Origin: an uncultured Collinsella sp. | Lineage (GTDB): Bacteria; Actinomycetota; Coriobacteriia; Coriobacteriales; Coriobacteriaceae | Assembly (NCBI GenBank): GCA_900540875.1 | Contig: UQHT01000004.1 | Span: forward strand, 56,743 to 120,742 | Reading direction: 5' to 3' | Length of the DNA stretch: 64,000 nt | In this document: positions 42,099 to 51,381 of the stretch, piece by piece | How the letters are laid out: every line of letters begins with the position of its first letter | How positions within the stretch are numbered: position 1 is the stretch's first letter | Program-made: the position numbers and the translations under genes | Notes under the pieces: model-generated | The model's database searches: none | What the model was told of the DNA's origin: nothing | The model's input: the letters and a program-made list of their open reading frames with translations, nothing else

Positions 42099-43301
42099 AT
42101 GCAGATTACCTCAGGCCTGCCTGAAGGCTTTAACGCCGGCGCGTACGACATGATTGTCGTCGGTGCTGGATATGCCGGTGCCGTTTGCGCCCGCCGTCTT
42201 GCCGAGACTATCGGCTATCGTGTTGCCGTTTTGGAGCGCCGTAGCCACATTGCGGGCAATGCCTATGACTGCACTGACGAGGCCGGAATCCTGATCCACG
42301 AGTACGGTCCGCATATCTATCACACCTTTAACGAGCGTGTGCATAATTTCCTGTCGCGCTTTACCAAGTGGACGGATTATCAGCACAAGGTGCTCGCCAA
42401 CATCAACGGTACCCTTATGCCCGTGCCTTTCAACCATGCGAGTCTCAAGCTCGCCTTTGGTGACGAGCGCGGCGAGGAGCTGTATCAGAAGCTCGTGGAG
42501 ACCTTTGGCAAGGATGTCAAGGTGCCCATCATGGAGCTGCGTAAGAAGAACGACCCGGATCTTGCCGAGGTCGCCGATTACGTCTACGAGAACGTCTTTT
42601 TGCATTACACCATGAAGCAGTGGGGCCAGACGCCCGATCAGATCGACCCCTCGATCACCGGCCGCGTTCCCATCTTTGTGGGCGATGATGACCGCTACTT
42701 CCCGCAGGCTCCCTTCCAGGGTATGCCGCAGGACGGCTACACGGCGTTGTTCGAGCATATGCTCGACCACGACCTGATCGACGTGTTCTGCGACGTGGAC
42801 GCCCGCGATCTCTTTGAGATCGACGAGACCACCGTCAAGATCGGTGGCAAGGCCTACGGCGGCGAGATCGTTTATACCGGTCCGCTCGATGAGCTGTTCA
42901 ACCTCGACCTGGGCGCTCTTCCGTACCGTACGCTCGACATGAAGTTCGAGACGCTCGATATGGATCAGTTCCAGCCCGTGGGCACCGTCAACTACACCAC
43001 GAGCGAGGACTACACGCGCATTACCGAGTTCAAGAACATGACTGGTCAGGTCCTGCCCGGCAAGACCACCATCATGAAGGAGTACTCCAAGGCCTATACG
43101 CCCGGCTCGGGCGAGACGCCGTATTACGCCATTCTTGAGCCCGAGAACCGTGAGCTCTATGAGCGCTATCTTGAGCGCGTCCAGAACCTGACAAACTTCC
43201 ACCCGGTGGGTCGTCTGGCCGAGTATCGTTACTACGATATGGATGCCGTGACCAATTCCGCCCTCGATCTTTCGGATGAGATTATCGCCTGCCATGCATA
43301 A
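42099..43301 (+). CDS. glf: UDP-galactopyranose mutase
   Basis: The 400-residue flavoenzyme converts UDP-galactopyranose to UDP-galactofuranose for cell-surface glycans. FAD motif VVGAGYAGAVCARRLAE, then RRSHIAGNAYD, YGPHIYHT, WGQTPDQIDPS, and a late AEYRYYDMD segment are intact. AAGGAG precedes the ATG. The next gene, a glycosyltransferase, overlaps by eight bases, so the two are coupled. Confidence 0.95.
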   Translation: MQITSGLPEGFNAGAYDMIVVGAGYAGAVCARRLAETIGYRVAVLERRSHIAGNAYDCTDEAGILIHEYGPHIYHTFNERVHNFLSRFTKWTDYQHKVLANINGTLMPVPFNHASLKLAFGDERGEELYQKLVETFGKDVKVPIMELRKKNDPDLAEVADYVYENVFLHYTMKQWGQTPDQIDPSITGRVPIFVGDDDRYFPQAPFQGMPQDGYTALFEHMLDHDLIDVFCDVDARDLFEIDETTVKIGGKAYGGEIVYTGPLDELFNLDLGALPYRTLDMKFETLDMDQFQPVGTVNYTTSEDYTRITEFKNMTGQVLPGKTTIMKEYSKAYTPGSGETPYYAILEPENRELYERYLERVQNLTNFHPVGRLAEYRYYDMDAVTNSALDLSDEIIACHA

Positions 43302-44325
43302 AGTCATAACATTCGGTATTCCCTCGTATAACGCCGCTAAGGACATGGACCATTGCATCACCTCCATCTTGGAGGGGAGCAATTATGCCACCGATATCGA
43401 GATTATCGTGGTGGACGACGGCTCCAAGGATGAGACGGCCGCCAAGGCCGACGAGTGGGAGGCCCGTTATCCTGGAATCATCCGCGCGGTGCACCAGGAG
43501 AATGGCGGCCACGGTATTGCCGTCCTTTCGGGTCTGCGCGAGGCGCAGGGCACCTACTACAAGGTTGTCGACTCGGACGACTGGCTTGACGGCGCTGCCC
43601 TTTCGACCATGCTGTCGATTCTGCGCGGCTTTGAAGAGCGCGACCAGCGCGTTGACCTGTTTATCTCGAACTACGTGTACGAGAAGGTTTACGAGGGTAC
43701 GCATACGGCCATTGGTTACAAGTTTGCCCTGCCTCGAAAAAAGATCTTTACCTGGGACCAGATCGGTCATTTCCGTTTGGACCAGAATCTGCTCATGCAC
43801 AGCCTGTGCTATCGCACGGATGTGCTGCGCGAGTCCAACCTGCCCATGCCGCCGCACACGTTCTATGTGGACAACATCTACGCCTACGTGCCGCTGCCGC
43901 GTTGCAAGACCATGTACTACGCCGACATCGACCTCTATCGCTACTTTATCGGTCGCGAGGGCCAGAGCGTCAACGAGGCCACGATGGTCAAGCGCCTGGA
44001 CCAGCAGTTCCGTGTGACGCGCATCATGATGGAGTCGTTCCACCTGTACAGCGATGTTGAGTCGTCGCGTCTGCGCTCGTACATGATGGGTTATTTCACT
44101 ATGATGATGGCGATCTGCTCGGTGCTCACCAAGCTTTCCGACGAGGATTGCGCCGACGAGCGCCTGAAGACGCTGTGGAATGATTTGAAGGCCTATGACG
44201 AGCGTATGTATCGTCGTGCACGTTACGGTGTGGTCGGCTTCTTCACTAACCTCCGCGGTCGTGCCGGAGACAAAACCACACTCGGCCTATACCGTCTTGC
44301 CTCAAAGATCTTCAAATTCAACTAG
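43294..44325 (+). CDS. Family 2 glycosyltransferase
   Basis: The 343-residue GT-A enzyme starts with FGIPSYNAAKDM, has IIVVDDGSKDET and the metal-binding VDSDDWLDG. The C-terminal part is helical with no clear membrane helix. ATG 43294 overlaps glf, so it may use UDP-galactofuranose or act in the same surface polysaccharide pathway (inference). Its C-terminal coding end is echoed in inverted orientation at 44487. Confidence 0.88.
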   Translation: MHKVITFGIPSYNAAKDMDHCITSILEGSNYATDIEIIVVDDGSKDETAAKADEWEARYPGIIRAVHQENGGHGIAVLSGLREAQGTYYKVVDSDDWLDGAALSTMLSILRGFEERDQRVDLFISNYVYEKVYEGTHTAIGYKFALPRKKIFTWDQIGHFRLDQNLLMHSLCYRTDVLRESNLPMPPHTFYVDNIYAYVPLPRCKTMYYADIDLYRYFIGREGQSVNEATMVKRLDQQFRVTRIMMESFHLYSDVESSRLRSYMMGYFTMMMAICSVLTKLSDEDCADERLKTLWNDLKAYDERMYRRARYGVVGFFTNLRGRAGDKTTLGLYRLASKIFKFN

Positions 44326-44347
44326 TACAGAAACGCTCGGGTAACGG

Positions 44348-44456
44348 GGACCCCTGGTCCTTAACTTGCTACTTCGGACAGTCCTGCGCAAGACGGAGGC
44401 GCCACTGGCGCCTCCTTTGCGTGCGGAACTCGTATCAAGTTAAGGACCAGGGGTCC
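44348..44456. repeat. Long hairpin element, 21-bp perfect arms
   Basis: GGACCCCTGGTCCTTAACTT (from 44348) pairs with the exact complement ending 44456. Inside are TTCGGACA, the stem GGAGGCGCC ACT GGCGCCTCC, and TGCGGAA. Architecture and the two short motifs match the element at 40745, read in the opposite orientation. Confidence 0.75.
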
Positions 44457-44486
44457 TCTGCTATGTCTCGCTTTATGTCAGACAGC

Positions 44487-44530
44487 TGAATTTGAAGATC
44501 TTGGACGCGCGGTACACAGGGGCCTGGGCT
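44487..44530 (-). pseudogene. Relic of a glycosyltransferase 3' end, inverted
   Basis: The minus strand reads VYRASKIFKFS here; the family 2 glycosyltransferase upstream ends LYRLASKIFKFN on the plus strand. AGATCTTCAAATTCA (44306-44320) and TGAATTTGAAGATCT (44487-44501) are exact inverted copies on either side of the hairpin element. It looks like the last codons of another transferase gene or an inverted duplication. Confidence 0.4.
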
Positions 44531-44599
44531 GAAAAAGATCTGGTTGAGCAGGTTGCCCGGTGGGGCTTGGTTGTGTTTGTCGCGAGTTCCGCATGCAAA

Positions 44600-44622
44600 G
44601 AAGGCCACTTAATGTGGCCTTC
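44600..44622 (-). terminator. Terminator after the P1 peptidase gene
   Basis: GAAGGCCAC ATTAA GTGGCCTTC followed by TTTG on the minus strand. Confidence 0.65.
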
Positions 44623-44689
44623 GTCTTGCATAGGACTGTAGAGCAGCAAACGTAATGCCCGCCCGCCTCCGACCGACGGACGAGTGAGA

Positions 44690-45691
44690 TTACCTCGCGG
44701 CGCCGGGGATGCCGTGGGAGGTTTTGGCGGTTTTGGCTCCATTTACGATGGCGGTTTCCAGGGCCCTTACGGCGAGCATGCCCAGCAGGTCTAGGGGAAC
44801 GGCGGCGCTTGCCTGGGCGCCCAGTTTGCCGCTGGCGAGGGTGTAGATGGTGTCGCCGTCGTTGGTGGTGTGCGTGGGACGGATGGCGTGTGCGTAGGCG
44901 TCTGCGGCCATCTGGGAGACCTTGGTGGCCTGGGCCTTTGTGAGCTCCACGTTGGTGACGATGCAGCTGATGGTGGTGTTGGTGCGGTCGAGCGGCATCT
45001 GCATGGAGCCGGCAGCGGCAAAGGCCGCGAGCTCCATGTCGACGATCTGGTCGCTATCGGCAGCGGCGCGCATGCCAGCCACCCAATCGCCAGTGAACGG
45101 GTCGACGATGTTGCCGCAGGCGTTGACCGAGACCACGGCGCCCACCTTGACGGGGCCGAGCGCCACGGCAGCAGCGCCAAGTCCGGCTTTCATACATGTG
45201 GCAGGTCCCATGAGCTTGCCCACGGTAGCGCCGGTACCGGCGCCCACGTTGCCCTGTTCGAGCGTGGCGGGGGTGTTGTCGAGTGCCTCGCGCACGGCGG
45301 CGATGCCGGCCTCTATGTCGGGGCGTACGGTGGGGTCGCCAAAGGCAAGGTCGAAGATACAGCTGGAGCACACGATGGGCACCTGCGTGGGGCCGACGGA
45401 CAGACCAATGCCGCGGCTCTCGAGTTCGCGAGCGACGCCGCTTGCAGCCTCGAGGCCAAAGGCCGATCCGCCCGAAAGGCAGACGGCGTGAACCTTGTCG
45501 ACGGTGTTCTCGGGTCGCAGCAGGTCGGTTTCGCGCGATGCTGGAGCACCGCCGCGAACGTCAACGCCGCCGGTGGCACCCTCGGGCGCCACGATTACGG
45601 TGCAGCCGGTGCCAGCCTCCTCGTCCGTATAGTTGCCAAAGCAAAAGCCATCGACATTGCAAACATCGATGGCTTCGAGCAGTGTGTCCAT
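44690..45691 (-). CDS. P1-family (DmpA-like) aminopeptidase
   Basis: The 333-residue protein matches the P1/S58 self-processing family: CLSGGSAFGLEAASGVAREL, then GNVGAGTGATVGK, and RTNTTISCIVTNVELT, where a Thr of the NTTI segment is the expected nucleophile released by autocleavage. Family members remove N-terminal residues or act on beta-amino peptides. ATG 45691 has AGGAG upstream; the 95-codon frame before it is antisense noise. Probably cytosolic. Confidence 0.85.
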   Translation of the reverse strand: MDTLLEAIDVCNVDGFCFGNYTDEEAGTGCTVIVAPEGATGGVDVRGGAPASRETDLLRPENTVDKVHAVCLSGGSAFGLEAASGVARELESRGIGLSVGPTQVPIVCSSCIFDLAFGDPTVRPDIEAGIAAVREALDNTPATLEQGNVGAGTGATVGKLMGPATCMKAGLGAAAVALGPVKVGAVVSVNACGNIVDPFTGDWVAGMRAAADSDQIVDMELAAFAAAGSMQMPLDRTNTTISCIVTNVELTKAQATKVSQMAADAYAHAIRPTHTTNDGDTIYTLASGKLGAQASAAVPLDLLGMLAVRALETAIVNGAKTAKTSHGIPGAAR

Positions 45692-45791
45692 GTTTTCTCC
45701 TATCGGTTTTCCGCCGGGCCTTATGCCCGGTCGGGATCCGTACGGTACGGCAAAATTGTAGGCGCTGGGGGATAACCAGCGCCAGATGCAA

Positions 45792-46373
45792 TTACGAGAG
45801 TTTTTGAATCGCGCGTGCGACGCGAGCGATGGGCAAGCCCACCACGTTGTAGAAGTCACCCGAAATATCGTGCACAAGCATGCGGCCGCCTGTGCCTTGG
45901 ATGCCGTAGGCCCCGGCCTTGTCCATGGGTTCGCCGGAGGCAACATAGCGCTCGATCTGCTCTTCGGTAAGCTCATAGAACGTCACGTCGGTCACATCGA
46001 CAAACGACAGGCTCTCAGCGGCATGCGGAGCGGCCGTGTCGCCTGCCTTAACGATGCAGACGCCGGTTGCGACCTGGTGCGTGCGGCCCGAAAGCTCGCG
46101 GAGCATGGTGCGCGCCTCGTCCTCGGTTGCCGGCTTGCCCAGAATCTTGCCATCGAAGGTGACAATAGTATCGGCCGCGACGGTCAGTTCGTTGGGCTCG
46201 GCATGCTCGGCGGCAACGGCGGCGGCTTTGGCGCGTGCTAAGCGTTCAACGAGCGTAAGCGGGGCCTCGCCATCAAAAGGCGTTTCGTCGATATCTGCGG
46301 GAATCACGCGAATGTCATAGCCTGCCTCGCGCATCAACTCGATGCGGCGCGGTGATTGCGAAGCCAAAATCAT
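45792..46373 (-). CDS. Maf-like nucleoside triphosphate pyrophosphatase
   Basis: The 193-residue protein has the Maf start ILASQSPRRIELMREAGYDI, the VAADTIVTFDGKILGKPATEDEA segment and the late YGIQGTGGRMLVHDISGDFYNVVGLPI in pieces. Family members hydrolyse dTTP/UTP or modified nucleotides and were first linked to septum control. Start overlaps the preceding DJ-1 gene by four bases (ATGA), so the two are coupled. Confidence 0.92.
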   Translation of the reverse strand: MILASQSPRRIELMREAGYDIRVIPADIDETPFDGEAPLTLVERLARAKAAAVAAEHAEPNELTVAADTIVTFDGKILGKPATEDEARTMLRELSGRTHQVATGVCIVKAGDTAAPHAAESLSFVDVTDVTFYELTEEQIERYVASGEPMDKAGAYGIQGTGGRMLVHDISGDFYNVVGLPIARVARAIQKLS

Positions 46374-46912
46374 AGCTGAATGCCCTCGGCGACCTTCTCG
46401 ACGGCCTTGTCGCCGGCGAGTGTGCGCAGCAGCTCAAGCGCAAAGGGGAGCGACTGGGCCATGCCGCTGGCGGTGATGATGTTGCCGTCTTGCGTAACCT
46501 TCTCGCCGGTATAGGCGCCTTCGGGGAAGCTTTTCTCAAAGCCAGGGAAGCACGTGGCGTGGCGCCCCTCGAGTAGGTCGAGCTCGCCCAGGATAAACGG
46601 GGCGGCGCAGATGGCGGCAACGTGCTTGGTCGCGGCGAACTCGCAGACCACGTCGCAGACGCGCTGATCGGCACGCAGGTTGGTGGCACCGGGCAAGCCG
46701 CCGGGCAGCACGACGCAGTCGTACTCGTCAAAGTTGATCTCATCAAAGAGCGCATCGCAGGTCACGGGGATCTGCAGCGAGCTTACGACCTCACGTGTGG
46801 GCATAATCGAGACGAGCGTGGCACGCACACCGCCGCGACGCATGACATCGACCATGGTCAAGCATTCAATAGTTTCAAAGCCATCGGCGGCGAGAACGGC
46901 AACGCTGGGCAT
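46370..46912 (-). CDS. DJ-1/PfpI-family protein
   Basis: The 180-residue protein has the DJ-1 layout: VAVLAADGFETIECLTMVDV, CVVLPGGLPGATNL and the nucleophile-elbow Cys in AAICAAPFIL. The family includes deglycase-like and chaperone-like stress proteins; activity here is unknown. ATG 46912 follows AAAGGA. Coupled to the maf gene. Confidence 0.88.
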   Translation of the reverse strand: MPSVAVLAADGFETIECLTMVDVMRRGGVRATLVSIMPTREVVSSLQIPVTCDALFDEINFDEYDCVVLPGGLPGATNLRADQRVCDVVCEFAATKHVAAICAAPFILGELDLLEGRHATCFPGFEKSFPEGAYTGEKVTQDGNIITASGMAQSLPFALELLRTLAGDKAVEKVAEGIQL

Positions 46913-47018
46913 GAGGGTTCCTTTCATAGGCGGCATACAATTAGCCGTCTTATACCCCGAAGACCTCCGCTTGCCACGCTCGATTTCTCAATGATTTATC
47001 TGAGCAATGATTGAGTGG

Positions 47019-48332
47019 CTAGTTGCGCCTAAGGTGGACGACGGTCTCGCAGTGGAAGGTTTGTGGGAACAGATCGACTGGCGTGATCTTTACGGGGGAG
47101 AAGGTGCCTTCTTCGACAAAGCGTTTGAGATCGCGCGCCAGGGTGGCCGGGTCGCAGCTCACGTAGGCTACATCGCGAGCACTCGTGCTGGCGATAAGGT
47201 CGATCGCCTCGGGGGCGAGGCCTGCGCGCGGCGGGTCGACCACCAAGACGTCGGCATCCTGGTCGGGGAACTCGCGCACCGCGTCTCCGCCAATGACGTC
47301 GACGTTATCAAGCTTGTTGATCTCCAGGTTACGGCGCAGGTCGCGCACGGCCGGGCCGTAGGCCTCGACGGCGGCGACGAAGTCGCAGCGGCGGGCGAGC
47401 GGCAGGGTAAAGGTTCCGGCGCCGCAGTACAGGTCCACGGCAAGCTCGTCTTCTTGCGGGTCGAGCGCTTCCATGACAAGCTCGATCAAAATCTCGGCAC
47501 CCTTGGTGTTGACCTGGAAAAAAGACGGGGCAGACAAGCGCATCTGGCCCTCGGCGATATTCTCGGTCCATGAGCCCTCTCCGGCGAGCATTTCGACCTT
47601 GGAGACACGGCGGGCCTTCTTTTCGCCCTTGCTCATCACGCGCACGATGCTCGTGGGATGAGCGGCGTCCGCCAGCACGCGGGAGACCTGCGAGCGCGGA
47701 AAAGAGCCTGTTGGCGTCCAGAGTGCAACCTCGAGCGCCTTGGTGCGGCGCGATGCACGAATGCCCACGCGTTCGAGTCCCAAGTCATGGCTGCCGCTTA
47801 GATAGTTGAGTGCGCCGACGACCGATTTGAGCGCCTTGGGAAAACGTTTATCGAACAGCGGGCACGCATCGACGGTCACGATTTTGCTGGGGTCGACACC
47901 GTGCATGCCAAGGCGCACGCGACCGTTGACGACGGTCGGTTCGAGCTCGATTTTATTGCGGTAGCCCCAGTCGTCCTTGGTGTGGCAGATGGGCTGTACC
48001 AACTCATCGGCCTGCTCAGGAGCGAACTTGCCGATGCGCTCGAGCGTGGAGCGCAGGTTTTGCTCCTTGGCGGCGAGCTGTGCCGTGCGTGAGAGATTGC
48101 CCCACGAGCAGCCGCCGCAGATGCCCACGTAGGGGCAGGGAGGCTGAATGCGATCGGGGCTCGGCTCCAGAATCTCGGTCGTGCGGGCGCGCATGAACGA
48201 CTTGCCGTCCTGTGCGACCTCGGCCTCGACGGTGTCGCCTGCCACGGCGCCCTGCACAAAGACGGCTTTGCCGTTGTCGGCGTGCGCCAGCCCGTCGGCG
48301 CCGTAGGTCATCGATTCTATAGTGAGCTTCAT
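47019..48332 (-). CDS. 23S rRNA (uracil-C5)-methyltransferase, RlmD/TrmA family
   Basis: The 437-residue enzyme has an N-terminal TRAM domain (about 1-55), an iron-sulphur-type cysteine cluster (PPCPYVGICGGCSWG), and the SAM methyltransferase domain with VDLYCGAGTFTLPLA, VVDPPRAGL and the catalytic Cys in YVSCDPATLARD. It methylates a uracil in rRNA (or tRNA in related members). ATG 48332 fits the TRAM start and has AGGG upstream. Confidence 0.9.
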   Translation of the reverse strand: MKLTIESMTYGADGLAHADNGKAVFVQGAVAGDTVEAEVAQDGKSFMRARTTEILEPSPDRIQPPCPYVGICGGCSWGNLSRTAQLAAKEQNLRSTLERIGKFAPEQADELVQPICHTKDDWGYRNKIELEPTVVNGRVRLGMHGVDPSKIVTVDACPLFDKRFPKALKSVVGALNYLSGSHDLGLERVGIRASRRTKALEVALWTPTGSFPRSQVSRVLADAAHPTSIVRVMSKGEKKARRVSKVEMLAGEGSWTENIAEGQMRLSAPSFFQVNTKGAEILIELVMEALDPQEDELAVDLYCGAGTFTLPLARRCDFVAAVEAYGPAVRDLRRNLEINKLDNVDVIGGDAVREFPDQDADVLVVDPPRAGLAPEAIDLIASTSARDVAYVSCDPATLARDLKRFVEEGTFSPVKITPVDLFPQTFHCETVVHLRRN

Positions 48333-48380
48333 ATCCCTGCCTGTCATTCGTGTTGTTGCTCGCACCATGGTAGCAGGGAA

Positions 48381-48424
48381 AAGCGCCCCGCATCCGAGGC
48401 TTTCCTCAAATGCGGGGCGCTTCT
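48381..48424 (-). terminator. Terminator after ppk
   Basis: On the minus strand AAGCGCCCCGCAT (48422-48410) pairs perfectly with ATGCGGGGCGCTT (48393-48381), followed by TTCCC. It lies 22 bp after the ppk stop and before the methyltransferase gene. Confidence 0.75.
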
Positions 48425-48445
48425 ACAAACTGCTTCTACAAACGA

Positions 48446-50848
48446 CTATTTCGTCTTGCCGGTAATGAGCGTCTTAAGACCCAGGCCGATCAGGCCCAGG
48501 CCCATGCGCACACGACCGGGGCGATGGCGCTCGATGGCCTTGGTCTTGCCGGCGGGCTTATCGCGACGGGCGCTCGTCTCGGGTGCGGGCTTAGCTGCCT
48601 GCGGCTCGGGCTGAGGTGCAGGTGCGGGCTCGGGCTCAATGACGGTCGCCTGGACCTTCTGAACCTCGGGTGTGGCCGGCTGCGGCTTAGGAGCAGGGGC
48701 GGGCTTTGCCTCAATGACGGGCTCGGGCGCGGCCTCGGCGTTGCGGTAGGCACGCTCCAGCAGGGCTTCCTGCGAGTTGAAGGGTTTCTCACCCTCTGCG
48801 CGCTCCACGGGGACCCAGGTGCCGTCGCTCGTGAGGCTGCGGGCCTTCACGTTGTCGCGCAGCTGCATGCTCATGTACTCGTGCACCAGGGCGCGGCAGG
48901 TGGGGTCGAGCACGGGGAAGGCGATCTCCACGCGGTGCTCGGTGTTGCGCGTCATCATGTCGGCCGAGCTCAGATAGATCATGTCCGAGTCCACGCCAAA
49001 GGCGTAAACGCGCGCATGCTCCAAAAAGCGTCCGACGATAGAACGGACATGCACGTTCTCGGTCTTGCCAGGAACGCCCGGCTTGAGGCACGAGATGCCG
49101 CGGATGATCATGTCCACGCGGACTCCTGCGCACGATGCCTCGGCGATCTTGTCGATGACCTCGCGGTCGGTGAGCGAGTTGAGTTTAAAGAACACGCGGG
49201 CGGGCTCGCCGGCGAGGGCGCGCTGGATCTCGCGGTCAAGCCCGCGCATGATGAGCGGTTTCAGTCCGACGGGCGCCACACCCAGGAAGCGGTAATCGCC
49301 GCGCAGGTTGCCCAGCGACAGGTTGCGGAAGAACAGGTTGGCGTCCTCGCCGATGCCGGGGTGAGCGGTCATGAGCATAAAGTCGCTGTAGAGTTTGGCC
49401 GTCTTCTCGTTAAAGTTGCCGGTGCCCAACAGCGTCAAGCGTGTAAGCGCCATACCCTCGCGATAGGTGAGCTGGCAGATCTTGGAGTGGCACTTAAAGC
49501 CTTCGGAGCCGTAGATGACGGTGCAGCCTGCCTCTTCCAAGCGCTCGGCCCACTCGATGTTGTTCTGCTCGTCGAAGCGAGCGCGGAGTTCCATGAGCAC
49601 CGTGACTTCTTTGCCGTTCTCGGCGGCATCGATCAGCGACTCGCACAGGCGGCTCTGCTTGGCCACGCGGTAGAGCGTGATGCGCAGTGAGATGCACTCG
49701 GGGTCGTAGGCGGCCTCGTGCACCAGATCCAGGAAGGGGTTCATAGCCTCATAGGGATAAAAGAGCAGCTTGTCGTGCTGAAGTACCTGCTCGCGGATGG
49801 AGCGGGTCATATCGATGGTGGGGTTGGGCTGCGGCTTAAACGGCGTAAAGAGCAGCTCGTTGCGCAGGTGCTCGGGAATCTTGCCCTCGATGCCGAAGAC
49901 ATAGCCCAGGTTGAGCGGGATATCGCAGGTAAAGACCGAGCGACGCGGGAGCTCGAGCGCCTTGCGGATAGTCTTGAGCGTCGCTTTTTCGAGTGAGCCC
50001 GAGACGGCGAGTACTACCGGCTGCAGGCGCAGGCGCTTCTTGAGGATGCGCTTCATATGCTGGCGATAGTCCTCTTCCTCCTCGACGCCCTCACCGTCGG
50101 GATCGATGTCGGCGTTGCGGGTGACGCGGATGAGCGCGCGGTCGAGCGGCTTATAGGAGCCAAAGCAGCTGTCCAGGCAGGCGAGGATGACGTCCTCGAG
50201 CAGAATGTAGGAGTAGGTGCCGGTGGGCGAGGGGATCTCGACCACGCGGTTCATCGAGGCGGGAATCTCGATCAGGCCCAGCAGGCTTTCCTCGTCGGTG
50301 ACGCCGTCCAGGCCACAGGCCAGGTAGAGTGCGCCGTTACGCAGGTTGGGGAAGGGGTGGCGCGGGTCGATCACCAGCGGCGAGATGACCGGCGACACGT
50401 AGGCCTGGAAGTAGCGGGTTACAAAGGTGCGCTCCTCGGGCGTAAGCGAATCGATGCGAGCGCGGTGAACGCCCAAGGTGTCGAGCTTGCCCTCGATACT
50501 TTTGAAGATTGACTCCCAACGGGTAAGGAGCTCGGGCATTTCGGCCATAACAGCATCGACCTGCTCAGAGGCGGTCATATTGCTTTTGTTGTCGACAGGC
50601 TGTTTTTTGAGCTCGGCCAGGTCGGACAGACCACCTACACGGACCATAAGGAACTCGTCGAGGTTGGACTCGAAGATCGAGACGAACTTAAGGCGCTCGA
50701 ACAGCGGCACGGACTCATCGAAGGCTTCGTCGAGCACGCGGTTGTCAAAGCGTAGCCAGCTGAGCTCTCGGTTTTGCGTATACGAGAAGTCGCGCGGCGG
50801 TTTGCGCAGCTTTGCGGCGGCTTGCTTCTTTTCGATTTTGCTCGGCAT
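48446..50848 (-). CDS. ppk: Polyphosphate kinase 1
   Basis: The roughly 800-residue enzyme polymerises the terminal phosphate of ATP into polyphosphate. Seen: N-terminal YTQNRELSWLRFDNRVLDEA, head domain, and two phospholipase D-like catalytic halves with GFKCHSKICQLTYRE (active His) and LTLLGTGNFNEKTA. Residues about 700-800 are an unusual Pro/Ala/Glu-rich tail (repeated PAPAPKPQP-like) ending in a basic glycine-rich segment RMGLGLIGLGLKTL. The tail is not part of the usual enzyme and may tether it. Start ATG 50848 (or 50854). Confidence 0.93.
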   Translation of the reverse strand: MPSKIEKKQAAAKLRKPPRDFSYTQNRELSWLRFDNRVLDEAFDESVPLFERLKFVSIFESNLDEFLMVRVGGLSDLAELKKQPVDNKSNMTASEQVDAVMAEMPELLTRWESIFKSIEGKLDTLGVHRARIDSLTPEERTFVTRYFQAYVSPVISPLVIDPRHPFPNLRNGALYLACGLDGVTDEESLLGLIEIPASMNRVVEIPSPTGTYSYILLEDVILACLDSCFGSYKPLDRALIRVTRNADIDPDGEGVEEEEDYRQHMKRILKKRLRLQPVVLAVSGSLEKATLKTIRKALELPRRSVFTCDIPLNLGYVFGIEGKIPEHLRNELLFTPFKPQPNPTIDMTRSIREQVLQHDKLLFYPYEAMNPFLDLVHEAAYDPECISLRITLYRVAKQSRLCESLIDAAENGKEVTVLMELRARFDEQNNIEWAERLEEAGCTVIYGSEGFKCHSKICQLTYREGMALTRLTLLGTGNFNEKTAKLYSDFMLMTAHPGIGEDANLFFRNLSLGNLRGDYRFLGVAPVGLKPLIMRGLDREIQRALAGEPARVFFKLNSLTDREVIDKIAEASCAGVRVDMIIRGISCLKPGVPGKTENVHVRSIVGRFLEHARVYAFGVDSDMIYLSSADMMTRNTEHRVEIAFPVLDPTCRALVHEYMSMQLRDNVKARSLTSDGTWVPVERAEGEKPFNSQEALLERAYRNAEAAPEPVIEAKPAPAPKPQPATPEVQKVQATVIEPEPAPAPQPEPQAAKPAPETSARRDKPAGKTKAIERHRPGRVRMGLGLIGLGLKTLITGKTK

Positions 50849-50893
50849 ATGCATCTGTCCGTTCAGTCCCCACAGGGGACGGTAGCCTAACAC

Positions 50894-51257
50894 TATTCAC
50901 TATTGTCTCAATTTAGTCGACCTATGGCACGGACGTATTGTACGAACGGCATCTTTACCTACTTCTTACGCTGTCAAAGCATGCAACAAACTACCCGACC
51001 CGCTTTGAAACAATTTATATCCATACTCAACTGGTGAGGATGTATGAATAAGAATGATTGCGAGCTGAATATAATCGAATCCAAATCGAATCATGGACAA
51101 ACGACATATATATGCAGAAAACAGTCTTAGCTATGCAATTCCTAAACATGAAAATATTTGTGCTATCTCGCTCAATTCCTTAGAAAAAAGAACGATTACC
51201 TTTGAAAACCTGCTTTAGAGAACCGAAGTGCATCATGGGGGAATCATATGCGATATA
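50894..51257. other. AT-rich intergenic region before the ADI island
   Basis: No gene. It holds one GAACGG box (50944-50949), and long AT-rich stretches (51000-51200), which contrast with the GC-rich neighbours. Probable regulatory spacer. Confidence 0.45.
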
Positions 51258-51323
51258 CCGTTCATCGCACTTTGCTGACCGTTCGGGGGCGAGGTGGAAT
51301 TGCGGGTGGTTTTTGGATATAAC
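51258..51323 (+). promoter_or_regulatory. arcA promoter 1: paired CCGTTC boxes and -10
   Basis: CCGTTC at 51258-51263 and 51279-51284 are 21 bp apart (two DNA turns); TATAAC at 51318-51323 is the likely -10, 39 bp from the start of the nearer box. The same 21 and 39 bp distances occur before the second arcA. A small GCCCC / GGGGC hairpin and a TTCGGCC / GGCCCGAA hairpin follow in the leader. Confidence 0.6.
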
Positions 51324-51381
51324 TAGAGCTGTCAGCAAGCAGCGCCCCATACGGAGGGGCACTGATACATTCGGCCAGTAA

